Source: Pusillimonas sp. T2 (GTDB taxonomy: Bacteria; Pseudomonadota; Gammaproteobacteria; Burkholderiales; Burkholderiaceae_B). Taken from it: a DNA stretch of 64,000 nucleotides. The stretch covers positions 486,783-550,782 of the forward strand of contig NZ_NIQA01000002.1 of NCBI RefSeq assembly GCF_002236805.1, in the 5' to 3' direction. The notes under the pieces are model-generated. The model saw only the letters and a program-made list of their open reading frames with translations. It did not search any database and was not told where the DNA came from. Made by a program: the position numbers and the translations under genes. Below, piece after piece: positions 23,470 to 30,748 of this stretch; position 1 is the stretch's first letter; each line of letters starts with the position of its first letter.

Positions 23470-24462
23470 ATGGTAGCAAGACTCAACATCCTGACTAAGT
23501 TAGGCCGCGCAGTTGGCATCTCCGCCTTTAGCATTGCCTGTCTGGCCGCATTCCCCGCATCTGCTGCTGCGGCTGAAGTTCAACTCAAAGCGGCGTCGTT
23601 TATTCCATTCAACACAGCATTCGGTAGACCGTTCAAGGCATTCATCGATCGCGTCAACGAAACAGGGAAAGGCGTCATACAGATTTCGGCTGTAGGGCCC
23701 GAAGCAATTCCCGGGATGGAACAACCTAATGCGCTGCGCAGTGGGCTCGTAGACATGATCGCCAATCCGCCCAGCATGTACAAATCTGCCGTACCCGAAG
23801 CGCACGTGCAAGACCTCTCGAACATGACCCAGGCTGAACAGCGCGCCTCGGGCGGGCAAGCCGCAATGAACGAATCCCTCAAGAAGAAACTGAATGCCGT
23901 TTCCCTTACCGCATATGGTAACGGAGTGCCCTTTTACCTATACCTCACCCAAGACAAAGTCAAAAGCATTGAAGATTTCAAAGGTCTCCGGATACGCTCA
24001 CAACCCAATTACGCGCCTTTCTTGCGCGCACTGGGCGCCAGCCAAACCATGGTGGCCATTCCCGAAACCTACACTGCACTTGAGCGCGGCGTTGTCGACG
24101 GTCTCGGCTACCCTGGCTGGGGTATCGAAGACCTGGGCTGGGACAAAATGCTCAAAGTGCGTGTCGAGCCGGGTTTCTATTCGGTGGTCGTCAATATCAT
24201 GATGAACAACAAAAAGCTCGAACAGCTTACGCCTGAGCAACGCAAGGTGATTGACGATGCCGTCGTGTGGTTTGAGGACTACATGGTTCAGTACGATAAA
24301 GAGACCACGCTTAAAAGTTTTGAAGCGCAAAAGGCTGCCGGTATTAAAGCCGTTAACCTTGGCCCCGAATACCTGAAGCTGGCACGCGACGCCATGTGGG
24401 AGGATGTACTGAAGAACAGCCCTAAAGAAGCACAGGCCCTTCAGCCTCTTTTCCAGAAATAA
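23470..24462 (+). CDS. dctP: TRAP transporter solute-binding protein, DctP type
   Basis: Periplasmic binding protein of a tripartite ATP-independent periplasmic transporter. The start at 23470 is favoured by AGAGGG upstream and gives 330 residues with a signal peptide cut after an Ala-rich ASAAAA region. The segment GLRIRSQPN carries the conserved arginine that binds the carboxylate of TRAP substrates. The IPETYTALERGVVDGLGYPGWGIED stretch (broken here at Gly-Leu) is typical of the family. dctQ and dctM follow. The substrate is probably a carboxylate, its identity unknown. Confidence 0.9.
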   Translation: MVARLNILTKLGRAVGISAFSIACLAAFPASAAAAEVQLKAASFIPFNTAFGRPFKAFIDRVNETGKGVIQISAVGPEAIPGMEQPNALRSGLVDMIANPPSMYKSAVPEAHVQDLSNMTQAEQRASGGQAAMNESLKKKLNAVSLTAYGNGVPFYLYLTQDKVKSIEDFKGLRIRSQPNYAPFLRALGASQTMVAIPETYTALERGVVDGLGYPGWGIEDLGWDKMLKVRVEPGFYSVVVNIMMNNKKLEQLTPEQRKVIDDAVVWFEDYMVQYDKETTLKSFEAQKAAGIKAVNLGPEYLKLARDAMWEDVLKNSPKEAQALQPLFQK

Positions 24463-24553
24463 ACTTACTTAGTAACCAAACAACGCTACACAGCATCCCG
24501 GGCCCAATCTCGACACTCGATCGTTATGGGCCCGTCTGCCTTCGGAATCAAAC

Positions 24554-25105
24554 ATGCACCACCTGATGATGCTCCACTATTACGTCATACGAATCCTGGC
24601 GACATTCGCTGGTTTTTGTGTTGCCTTCCTTATTGTTGCCATCGGCGCAGAAGCCATCATGCGGTCACTAGATCTTGGTTATGTCCCTGGCATCATCGAC
24701 TACTCGGAGTACTCGCTATTCCTGATCGCCATCCTGGCCGCGCCATGGTTATTGAACCAAAATCAGCACATTCGGGTTGACATCGTTCTTGCCCAGCTAA
24801 AGCCGGCCTCGCGACATCGCGTAGAACAACTGATCAACCTCATCCTGCTTATTATCGCGGCGACCATTCTTTACTATGGCGCGATAGTGCTTATAGAGTC
24901 CTGGGAACGTCAGGAAATTGTCTTTCGCGAAATAGAAATTCCTGACTGGTGGATGCAATGGCAAATACCCTTGGCCATGCTACTCATGTGCATCGAACTC
25001 CTGCAACGCCTGTTCTGGCCAAATTGCAGCTACCAACCCCAAGGAGCCTCTTGGCTGGACGATGACGACACCGAACCTCTTAAATCAAGCAACACCGGAG
25101 AATAA
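24554..25105 (+). CDS. dctQ: TRAP transporter small permease, DctQ type
   Basis: Small membrane subunit of the TRAP transporter. The 183 residues have four hydrophobic segments (about 8-32, 50-67, 90-112, 135-150) and an acidic tail. The first ATG at 24554 is used, with alternatives at codons 5 and 6. It is separated from dctP by 91 bases and from dctM by 2 bases. Confidence 0.88.
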   Translation: MHHLMMLHYYVIRILATFAGFCVAFLIVAIGAEAIMRSLDLGYVPGIIDYSEYSLFLIAILAAPWLLNQNQHIRVDIVLAQLKPASRHRVEQLINLILLIIAATILYYGAIVLIESWERQEIVFREIEIPDWWMQWQIPLAMLLMCIELLQRLFWPNCSYQPQGASWLDDDDTEPLKSSNTGE

Positions 25106-25107
25106 CC

Positions 25108-26424
25108 GTGGATTGGATCACCGTCATTAGCGTAATGTTTGGGGGCGTCATACTGGCACTATTGCTTGGTATTCCCATCGTGTTCTCTTTCCTGTTGGTC
25201 AATATTATTGGCGCAGTATTCGTTTTGGGCGGCGAGGTAGGTTTGCTGCAGATGATTCGGAATATGCAAAGCGCGGTTGCAAGCTACTCATTGGTTCCCG
25301 TCGTGCTGTTTGTGTTCATGGGCGAGATAATGCTGCATACAGGGATCGCTTCTCGTGCAATCGACGCCATCGACAAGCTATTTACCCGGGTGCCTGGCCG
25401 GCTATCCATGATTGCAGTTGTGGGTGGCACAATCTTCTCTTCGCTGTCTGGGTCGACCATCGCAAATACGGCCGTACTCGGCAAAACACTGCTGCCACAA
25501 ATGCTGGCAAAAGGTTATGCGCCAACAATTTCGATGGGGCCCATCATGGCAATCGGCGGAGTGGCAATGCTGATCCCGCCATCAGGGCTAGCCGTACTGT
25601 TAGCAAGCCTGGCCGAGATATCAGTAAATCATGTGCTAATCGCAGGCATCATCCCCGCATTGCTTATGGCCGCAGCCTTTTTCGCCTATATAGGTATCCG
25701 CTGCACAATTAACCCGTCTTTGGCTCCCAGTTATGAAATTGATCAACGCTCCTGGGGCGAACGCATAAAGCCACTATTTATCTATGTCTTGCCGTTGCTG
25801 ATAATTTTTATCGCGGTTGTGGGTAGCATGGTCGGCGGTATTGCCACCCCCACCGAATCAGCGGCGCTGGGCTCTTTGGCAAGTATCGCGGTAGCGGCCT
25901 GCTATCGCGCCGTAAACCTCAAGAACCTCGCTCGCTCACTTAAAGAAACGCTCACGTTTTCAGCGATGATCTTGTTTGTCGTCTGCGCCTCATCAACGTT
26001 TTCGCAAATTCTGGCATATTCAGGGGCAACACAAAGCATATCTGCGCTGATCACCGGCATGGATCTGTCTCCAGTAGTGCTGCTGCTGGCTATGCTCTTG
26101 CTGCTGCTTGTATTGGGGTGCTTCATGGATCAGGTCAGCATGATGATGCTAACCTTGCCACTGTTCATGCCACTCATCACCGCGGCAGGCCTTAACGAGG
26201 TTTGGTTCGCCGTACTGATGCTGGTCGTACTTGAAATCAGTTTATGCACCCCGCCCTTTGGATTACTGCTGTTTGTCATGCAAGGGGTCGCACCGCGGGG
26301 TACCAGTCTGCGACAAATCTATGGCTCGGTAACGCCATTCATTTTGATACAGCTCGTTTTCATGCTGATCATCGTGGCGTTTCCTGCTGTTGCGCTTTGG
26401 CTGCCTTCGGCCATTCTTAAGTAA
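25108..26424 (+). CDS. dctM: TRAP transporter large permease, DctM type
   Basis: Main sodium-driven permease of the TRAP transporter. The 438 residues form about 12 membrane segments and carry the family stretches GGTIFSSLSGSTIANTAVLG, PPSGLAVLLASLAEISV, and GCFMDQVSMMMLTLPLF. It starts at a GTG with GGAG upstream. A perfect 12-bp stem-loop lies downstream, before the convergent TetR gene. Confidence 0.92.
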   Translation: MDWITVISVMFGGVILALLLGIPIVFSFLLVNIIGAVFVLGGEVGLLQMIRNMQSAVASYSLVPVVLFVFMGEIMLHTGIASRAIDAIDKLFTRVPGRLSMIAVVGGTIFSSLSGSTIANTAVLGKTLLPQMLAKGYAPTISMGPIMAIGGVAMLIPPSGLAVLLASLAEISVNHVLIAGIIPALLMAAAFFAYIGIRCTINPSLAPSYEIDQRSWGERIKPLFIYVLPLLIIFIAVVGSMVGGIATPTESAALGSLASIAVAACYRAVNLKNLARSLKETLTFSAMILFVVCASSTFSQILAYSGATQSISALITGMDLSPVVLLLAMLLLLLVLGCFMDQVSMMMLTLPLFMPLITAAGLNEVWFAVLMLVVLEISLCTPPFGLLLFVMQGVAPRGTSLRQIYGSVTPFILIQLVFMLIIVAFPAVALWLPSAILK

Positions 26425-26462
26425 GCATCAGCCCCAAAAAGCTAGACCTTAGCCTATCAAAG

Positions 26463-26502
26463 GCCGCGCCAAAAACAAATACAAACTTACTTTTGGCGCG
26501 GC
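26463..26502. terminator. Perfect 12-bp stem-loop between dctM and the TetR gene
   Basis: GCCGCGCCAAAA (26463-26474) pairs with TTTTGGCGCGGC (26491-26502) around a 16-base loop. It lies between two converging genes and may terminate both. No T-run follows the stem on either side. Confidence 0.55.
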
Positions 26503-26513
26503 TTCAGGAGCCG

Positions 26514-27101
26514 CTAATCAGAGGTCTTTTTATCGTTGAGAATCAGGCCTGCCACCAGGTCGGCCATCGCAGTGACGTCTCTTGTGTCGCGAAGCCGTTG
26601 GTTAATGGAAAACCCGTCGAAAGCCATCCAGATTAAATGCGAAAGCAAACCCTCTTTTAGCAAATGCTGACGATCTTCCGGCAAAATTTCGGCCAATAAA
26701 TCAGACAAATACTGCTCGACATACGCCAAAAGATTATTCGGCTTTCCCATTTCCGGGGGGGCAGACGCCAGCGCCTCGATGAGCGTGTTGGCAAACGAGT
26801 GATCGGTTGCAGGCAGATCTCCCCACAAGCCAACCAACAACCGCCTTAGCTGCATTGATGGCGATCGGAGCTTTCTAACCGCCGTTGCAAGCTTGTCTAG
26901 CTCTTGTATTTGCCATGGCCGATAGACCTCGTAGAGCAGCGAAATTTTTGAGTCGAAGTACACATACAACGTCCCCACGTTCATTTCGGCTTGCCGGGCA
27001 ATTTCGGCCATTGTTGTCGCCGTGTACCCCTTTCTTGAAAACAAATCAAAAGCCGAAACCAGAATGGCTTCACGCATGTCGTTTTTCTTGACTTGAACCA
27101 T
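26514..27101 (-). CDS. TetR family transcriptional regulator
   Basis: 195-residue regulator. Residues about 10-57 form the TetR DNA-binding domain: AFDLFSRKGYTATTMAEIARQAEMNVGTLYVYF (broken at Gly25-Tyr) has the typical helix-turn-helix. The rest is a variable ligand-binding helical domain. It is divergent from the Rieske oxygenase operon, so it most likely represses that operon and itself. A weak palindrome (TAGT...ACTA, 27153-27166) in the 142-base gap could be its operator. Ligand unknown. Confidence 0.9.
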   Translation of the reverse strand: MVQVKKNDMREAILVSAFDLFSRKGYTATTMAEIARQAEMNVGTLYVYFDSKISLLYEVYRPWQIQELDKLATAVRKLRSPSMQLRRLLVGLWGDLPATDHSFANTLIEALASAPPEMGKPNNLLAYVEQYLSDLLAEILPEDRQHLLKEGLLSHLIWMAFDGFSINQRLRDTRDVTAMADLVAGLILNDKKTSD

Positions 27102-27183
27102 AAATATTAAGCATTTGACGGAAAGTGAACACCTATTCTAACCCTTGATCCCTAGTATTTACACTAAGCCAGGCCAAATACCG

Positions 27184-27212
27184 TTGACAGGCCATCACCG
27201 ATAGCTAAAAAT
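27184..27212 (+). promoter_or_regulatory. Likely sigma-70 promoter of the Rieske oxygenase operon
   Basis: A perfect -35 TTGACA (27184-27189) lies 17 bases before AAAAAT (27207-27212), a four-of-six -10. The first ATG of the operon is at 27244. A half-conserved palindrome, possibly a TetR site, lies upstream at 27153-27166. Confidence 0.5.
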
Positions 27213-27243
27213 AGAATCATATTTATTTTTGAGGCTAAAGATC

Positions 27244-28563
27244 ATGACCATTACTGTCGAGGAAATAAAAGCCCTTGTGCAGCCACACGCTGTTCACAAG
27301 CGTGTTTATACCGATCAATCCATTTTCGACCTTGAAATCGAGCGAATCTTCAATAAAACCTGGATCTTCGTTGCGCACGAAAGCCAACTACGAAACCCTG
27401 GCGACTTTGTGCGTGCGCGTATCGGCACCCAAGACTACATTGCCACCCGCGGTGAACAAGGCGAAATCAACGTTATTCAAAACCGCTGCACACACCGCGG
27501 CGCAACGGTATGTCACGAACCACACGGCAACACCAAACGTTTCGTCTGTGGTTACCACCAATGGATGTTCGACCTGGGGGGAACGCTGCGAGGCCTGCCT
27601 CATCGCCAAAGCTACCCCGATACCTTTGTGCCAGAGTCAGAACAATATGCATTAAAGAAAGCCCCCCGGGTTGCAGAGTATCGTGGCTTCATTTTTGCCA
27701 GCCTTAGCGCCACTGGGCCAGACCTCGAAACCTTTCTTGGCCCGATGCTGGTTGCAATAGACAACCTTGTTGATCGATCACCGGTTGGCAAAATCGAACT
27801 CGTCCAGACCGCTTTTCGTCTTGAGTACAAAGGCAACTGGAAAATGCATCATGAAAATGCAAACGACACCATTCATCCAGGCGTTGTCCACAACTCATCG
27901 GTACAAACCGCACGTCAGCACGGTCCAGAAAGCACAAGCTTCGACTTTGGACAAACACGTGAAATGCTGCAAGGTAACGGCTTTAGCAAAAAAGAATGGG
28001 AAGGCATCGAGCAAGTCGCCGTACCAGGTGGGCACAGCTATATGGACGGCATCTACCGTAATGGCCTGCTCGCCCGCAAAGAAGTCGACCCGGTTCGAGA
28101 CGCCTACGAAGATGCGATGATCAAGGCTTATGGCATTGAACGCACGCGCAGCATTCTTGACCTCGACCGTTTCAACAACCTGATCTACCCCAATATCAAC
28201 ATCAACGCCCAGTACCACCAACTTCGCATCGTTCATCCTGTGGCGCCAGACCGCACCTTGGTGATATCGCACTGCTTCAAGCTTGTCGGCGCTCCCGACG
28301 AAATCTTCCACCGCGCGATTCGATTTTTAACTAACCTTGGTTCGCCCGCATCAATGATTTATGGTGACGACGCCACTATTTTCGAACGCTGCAACGTTGG
28401 CCTGCGCAGCAGTGGTGAAGACACCTGGGTAGACATGCAGCGAGGGGTCGGCCTGGAACGCCCCTTGCCAAACGGCAGCACAATCAGCGCCGCTACCGAA
28501 GCCCCTATCCGCTCACAATTTCATGCCTGGCTTGACTACATGACTGCCGGAGACCAATCATGA
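27244..28563 (+). CDS. Rieske ring-hydroxylating oxygenase, alpha subunit
   Basis: Catalytic subunit of a Rieske non-heme iron oxygenase that hydroxylates an aromatic ring. The 439 residues have the [2Fe-2S] motif Cys82-x-His84-x17-Cys102-x2-His105. The mononuclear iron site MHHENANDTIHPGVVH gives bridging Asp208 and ligands His211 and His216; the third ligand should be an acid near 375-381. The ATG at 27244 has GAGG upstream. Size and pairing with a beta subunit resemble salicylate 5-hydroxylase or anthranilate/benzoate dioxygenases. No reductase or ferredoxin gene is next to it. Confidence 0.9.
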   Translation: MTITVEEIKALVQPHAVHKRVYTDQSIFDLEIERIFNKTWIFVAHESQLRNPGDFVRARIGTQDYIATRGEQGEINVIQNRCTHRGATVCHEPHGNTKRFVCGYHQWMFDLGGTLRGLPHRQSYPDTFVPESEQYALKKAPRVAEYRGFIFASLSATGPDLETFLGPMLVAIDNLVDRSPVGKIELVQTAFRLEYKGNWKMHHENANDTIHPGVVHNSSVQTARQHGPESTSFDFGQTREMLQGNGFSKKEWEGIEQVAVPGGHSYMDGIYRNGLLARKEVDPVRDAYEDAMIKAYGIERTRSILDLDRFNNLIYPNININAQYHQLRIVHPVAPDRTLVISHCFKLVGAPDEIFHRAIRFLTNLGSPASMIYGDDATIFERCNVGLRSSGEDTWVDMQRGVGLERPLPNGSTISAATEAPIRSQFHAWLDYMTAGDQS

Positions 28564-29060
28564 CCCACCCTTCCAACACTGTCGGCGCGTCGATCGACTA
28601 CAGCACAATTCAGCAATTTCTTTATCGCGAAGCCAGGCTGCTTGACCAGTTGCTCTACGACGATTGGCTTTCTCTGTTCGCCGACGGCGGTACGTACTGG
28701 ATCCCCGCAGTTCGCGGGCAAACAGACCCGCTCAACGTACCCTCCATCATCTACGAAAACACAGATTTGCTTAAGATGCGGGTGCGTCGTCTTGCCGACG
28801 AACGGACATACCAGTCGGCGCCACGCCCCTACACCACTCACATCGTTGGCAATATTCTTGTCGAAGACCCGGGTCAGCACGACCTCGTCGTCCACTCGTC
28901 ACTGATGGTCCACGAGTTTCGAGACGAGCAACGTAGACTGTTTTCCGGCTTATGCACCCATGTGTTGCGCAACACGCCCGAAGGGATGAAAATTGCCTCC
29001 AAACGCATCGAGCTGACCGACTGCGATGGGCTGCATACCGCATTCATGAGCCTGCTCTAG
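28560..29060 (+). CDS. Ring-hydroxylating oxygenase, beta subunit
   Basis: Small structural subunit of the preceding oxygenase. The 166 residues have the SnoaL-like cone fold and typical stretches REARLLDQLLYDDWLSLFA and the W in GGTYWIPAVRGQ, as in anthranilate and benzoate dioxygenase beta subunits. It overlaps the alpha gene by 4 bases (ATGA). Expected assembly is alpha3beta3. Confidence 0.9.
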   Translation: MTHPSNTVGASIDYSTIQQFLYREARLLDQLLYDDWLSLFADGGTYWIPAVRGQTDPLNVPSIIYENTDLLKMRVRRLADERTYQSAPRPYTTHIVGNILVEDPGQHDLVVHSSLMVHEFRDEQRRLFSGLCTHVLRNTPEGMKIASKRIELTDCDGLHTAFMSLL

Positions 29061-29081
29061 TCGACACGGGGTAACTCAATA

Positions 29082-30248
29082 ATGACCCGCATTGTCAACT
29101 TCATAGAAAAAACCATTAGCCTTGCCTCCGGCATGCGTAACGCCGACATCAACTTTGACACGATGACCGCCAGCGCGGTTGTCATGGTGTCAGATGTCAT
29201 GCGTAACGGCAGGCCGCTGGTGGGCGTAGCCTTCGACTCTATCGGTCGATATGGGCACGGAGCCTTGCTCCAAGAGCGCTTTATACCTCGGCTGCTAAAT
29301 GCCCCCCCCTCAACATATGCCAACCCTCATGGCCCTGGTATTTGTCCACACAGACTCTGGTCAGTGGTCATGGCAAACGAAAAGGCTGGTGGTCACGGCG
29401 AGCGTGCCGGCGCAGTCGGGCTGATCGACGCAGCAGCCTGGGACCTCCAGGCAAAAATCGAAGACAAACCGCTTTGGGCCTTGCTAAACGAGAAATTTCC
29501 AGGCGCGTCTACGCCGAACCAAACTGCAATTTACGCCAGCGGCGGCCATTACCGCCCCAACGAGGGGCTTGACGGGCCTAAACAAGAGATCTCCCGATAC
29601 TGTCAGCGTGGGTTTACTCGTTTCAAAATCAAAGCTGGGGGTCTGCCTATCGAGCAAGACTTGGTACGCATCGAAATGGCTATTGACGCTGCCGGTGGTG
29701 CGGAAAACCTGTCTCTTGATTTCAATGCAGGGCTTACCGAAGCAAATGCCCACGATTGGCTAAATGCAGTCAAGGGCCGTCAGCTCGCCTGGGTCGAAGA
29801 GCCCGTTGACCCGCTAAATTACCAACTTTTGGCCGAACTGTGTCATGCCTACCCAGGCGCAATCAGCACGGGTGAAAATTTGTTTTCTTTTGCCGACACC
29901 AGGAACCTTCTGCGCTATGGCGGTATGCGGCCAAACAAAGACCTGCTTAATATGGACATCTCTTTAAGCTACGGCTTGGTCGAATACGGGCGTATTCTTG
30001 ATTTATTGGCCGCATGCGGCTGGTCGCGCAGCGCCTGCATTCCACATGCGGGGCACCTACTATCTGCGCACGCAGCGGCCGGGCTTGGGTTGGGCGGGCA
30101 CGAAACGGCGCCTGATCACCCCATATTTGGCCAATTCCCCGAGGGGAGCAGCATTGTCGACGGCCAATTGCGACTCGGAGACATCCCCGGCACCGGACTA
30201 GAACACACTGCTGGCCTAAAAAGCATTTTTAGCTCGATACTTTCTTGA
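29082..30248 (+). CDS. Enolase-superfamily dehydratase, D-tartrate dehydratase-like
   Basis: 388-residue member of the mandelate racemase/muconate-lactonizing group. Lys182-x-Lys184 (KIK), metal ligands Asp213, Glu239 and Glu265, and His322 in CIPHAGH are all present. As recalled, these positions match the catalytic residues of Bradyrhizobium D-tartrate dehydratase (Lys184/His322 acid-base, Asp213/Glu239/Glu265 for Mg). Such enzymes take a proton alpha to a carboxylate and eliminate water. It lies 21 bases after the oxygenase beta gene, so it probably acts on a hydroxy-acid in the same pathway. The true substrate is unknown. Confidence 0.7.
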   Translation: MTRIVNFIEKTISLASGMRNADINFDTMTASAVVMVSDVMRNGRPLVGVAFDSIGRYGHGALLQERFIPRLLNAPPSTYANPHGPGICPHRLWSVVMANEKAGGHGERAGAVGLIDAAAWDLQAKIEDKPLWALLNEKFPGASTPNQTAIYASGGHYRPNEGLDGPKQEISRYCQRGFTRFKIKAGGLPIEQDLVRIEMAIDAAGGAENLSLDFNAGLTEANAHDWLNAVKGRQLAWVEEPVDPLNYQLLAELCHAYPGAISTGENLFSFADTRNLLRYGGMRPNKDLLNMDISLSYGLVEYGRILDLLAACGWSRSACIPHAGHLLSAHAAAGLGLGGHETAPDHPIFGQFPEGSSIVDGQLRLGDIPGTGLEHTAGLKSIFSSILS

Positions 30249-30287
30249 TCCAAACACCGACAGCACACTTCCTACCAGGAGAACAGC

Positions 30288-30689
30288 ATGGCAAAACTTC
30301 GACACGTCGCGATTCAGGTACCCGACCTTGAGCGCGCTGCAGCCTTTTACGTTAATGCATTAGAAATGGAGCGCGTGGCAGAGGCAGAATCGCCCATCGG
30401 CAATGCCGTCATGCTAACCGACGGTACGATGAACCTGACATTGCTCAACTTCCCCGACGGGAAAGGCGGTCAGGTCAATGGACCCGATTGGGCAGGCATC
30501 CACCACATCGGTTTTGTTGTAGATAACGAAGAAGAAACCGCCAAAAAAATTGAGGCGGAAGGGGGTAAATTTTTCCTGAAACTTCCGGACAACTACCCCG
30601 GCGTCGACGCTGAGTCAAAATATAAAGATCCGTTCGGCGTCGTTTTCGATGTCTCAGAGCATATCTGGACAATTACCAAAAAAAACTGA
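30288..30689 (+). CDS. VOC-fold (glyoxalase/extradiol dioxygenase-like) protein
   Basis: 133-residue one-module vicinal-oxygen-chelate protein. It begins with LRHVAIQVPDLERAAAFYV, giving a possible metal ligand His6 in RHVAIQV, and later has GIHHIGFVV and the acidic C-terminal strand FDVSEH. Possible activities are an extradiol-type dioxygenase, a lyase or an isomerase. GGAG sits before the ATG at 30288. It ends the plus-strand catabolic operon. Confidence 0.75.
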   Translation: MAKLRHVAIQVPDLERAAAFYVNALEMERVAEAESPIGNAVMLTDGTMNLTLLNFPDGKGGQVNGPDWAGIHHIGFVVDNEEETAKKIEAEGGKFFLKLPDNYPGVDAESKYKDPFGVVFDVSEHIWTITKKN

Positions 30690-30706
30690 AATTGCACAAC
30701 ACCGCC

Positions 30707-30736
30707 ACATGCCGGCAAAACTAATAGCCGGCATGT
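30707..30736. terminator. Hairpin between the VOC gene and the molybdenum hydroxylase operon
   Basis: ACATGCCGGC (30707-30716) pairs perfectly with GCCGGCATGT (30727-30736) around a ten-base loop, with further CCGCC/GGCGG pairing outside. It separates two converging operons. A T-run is lacking. Confidence 0.55.
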
Positions 30737-30748
30737 GTCGGGCGGTAT

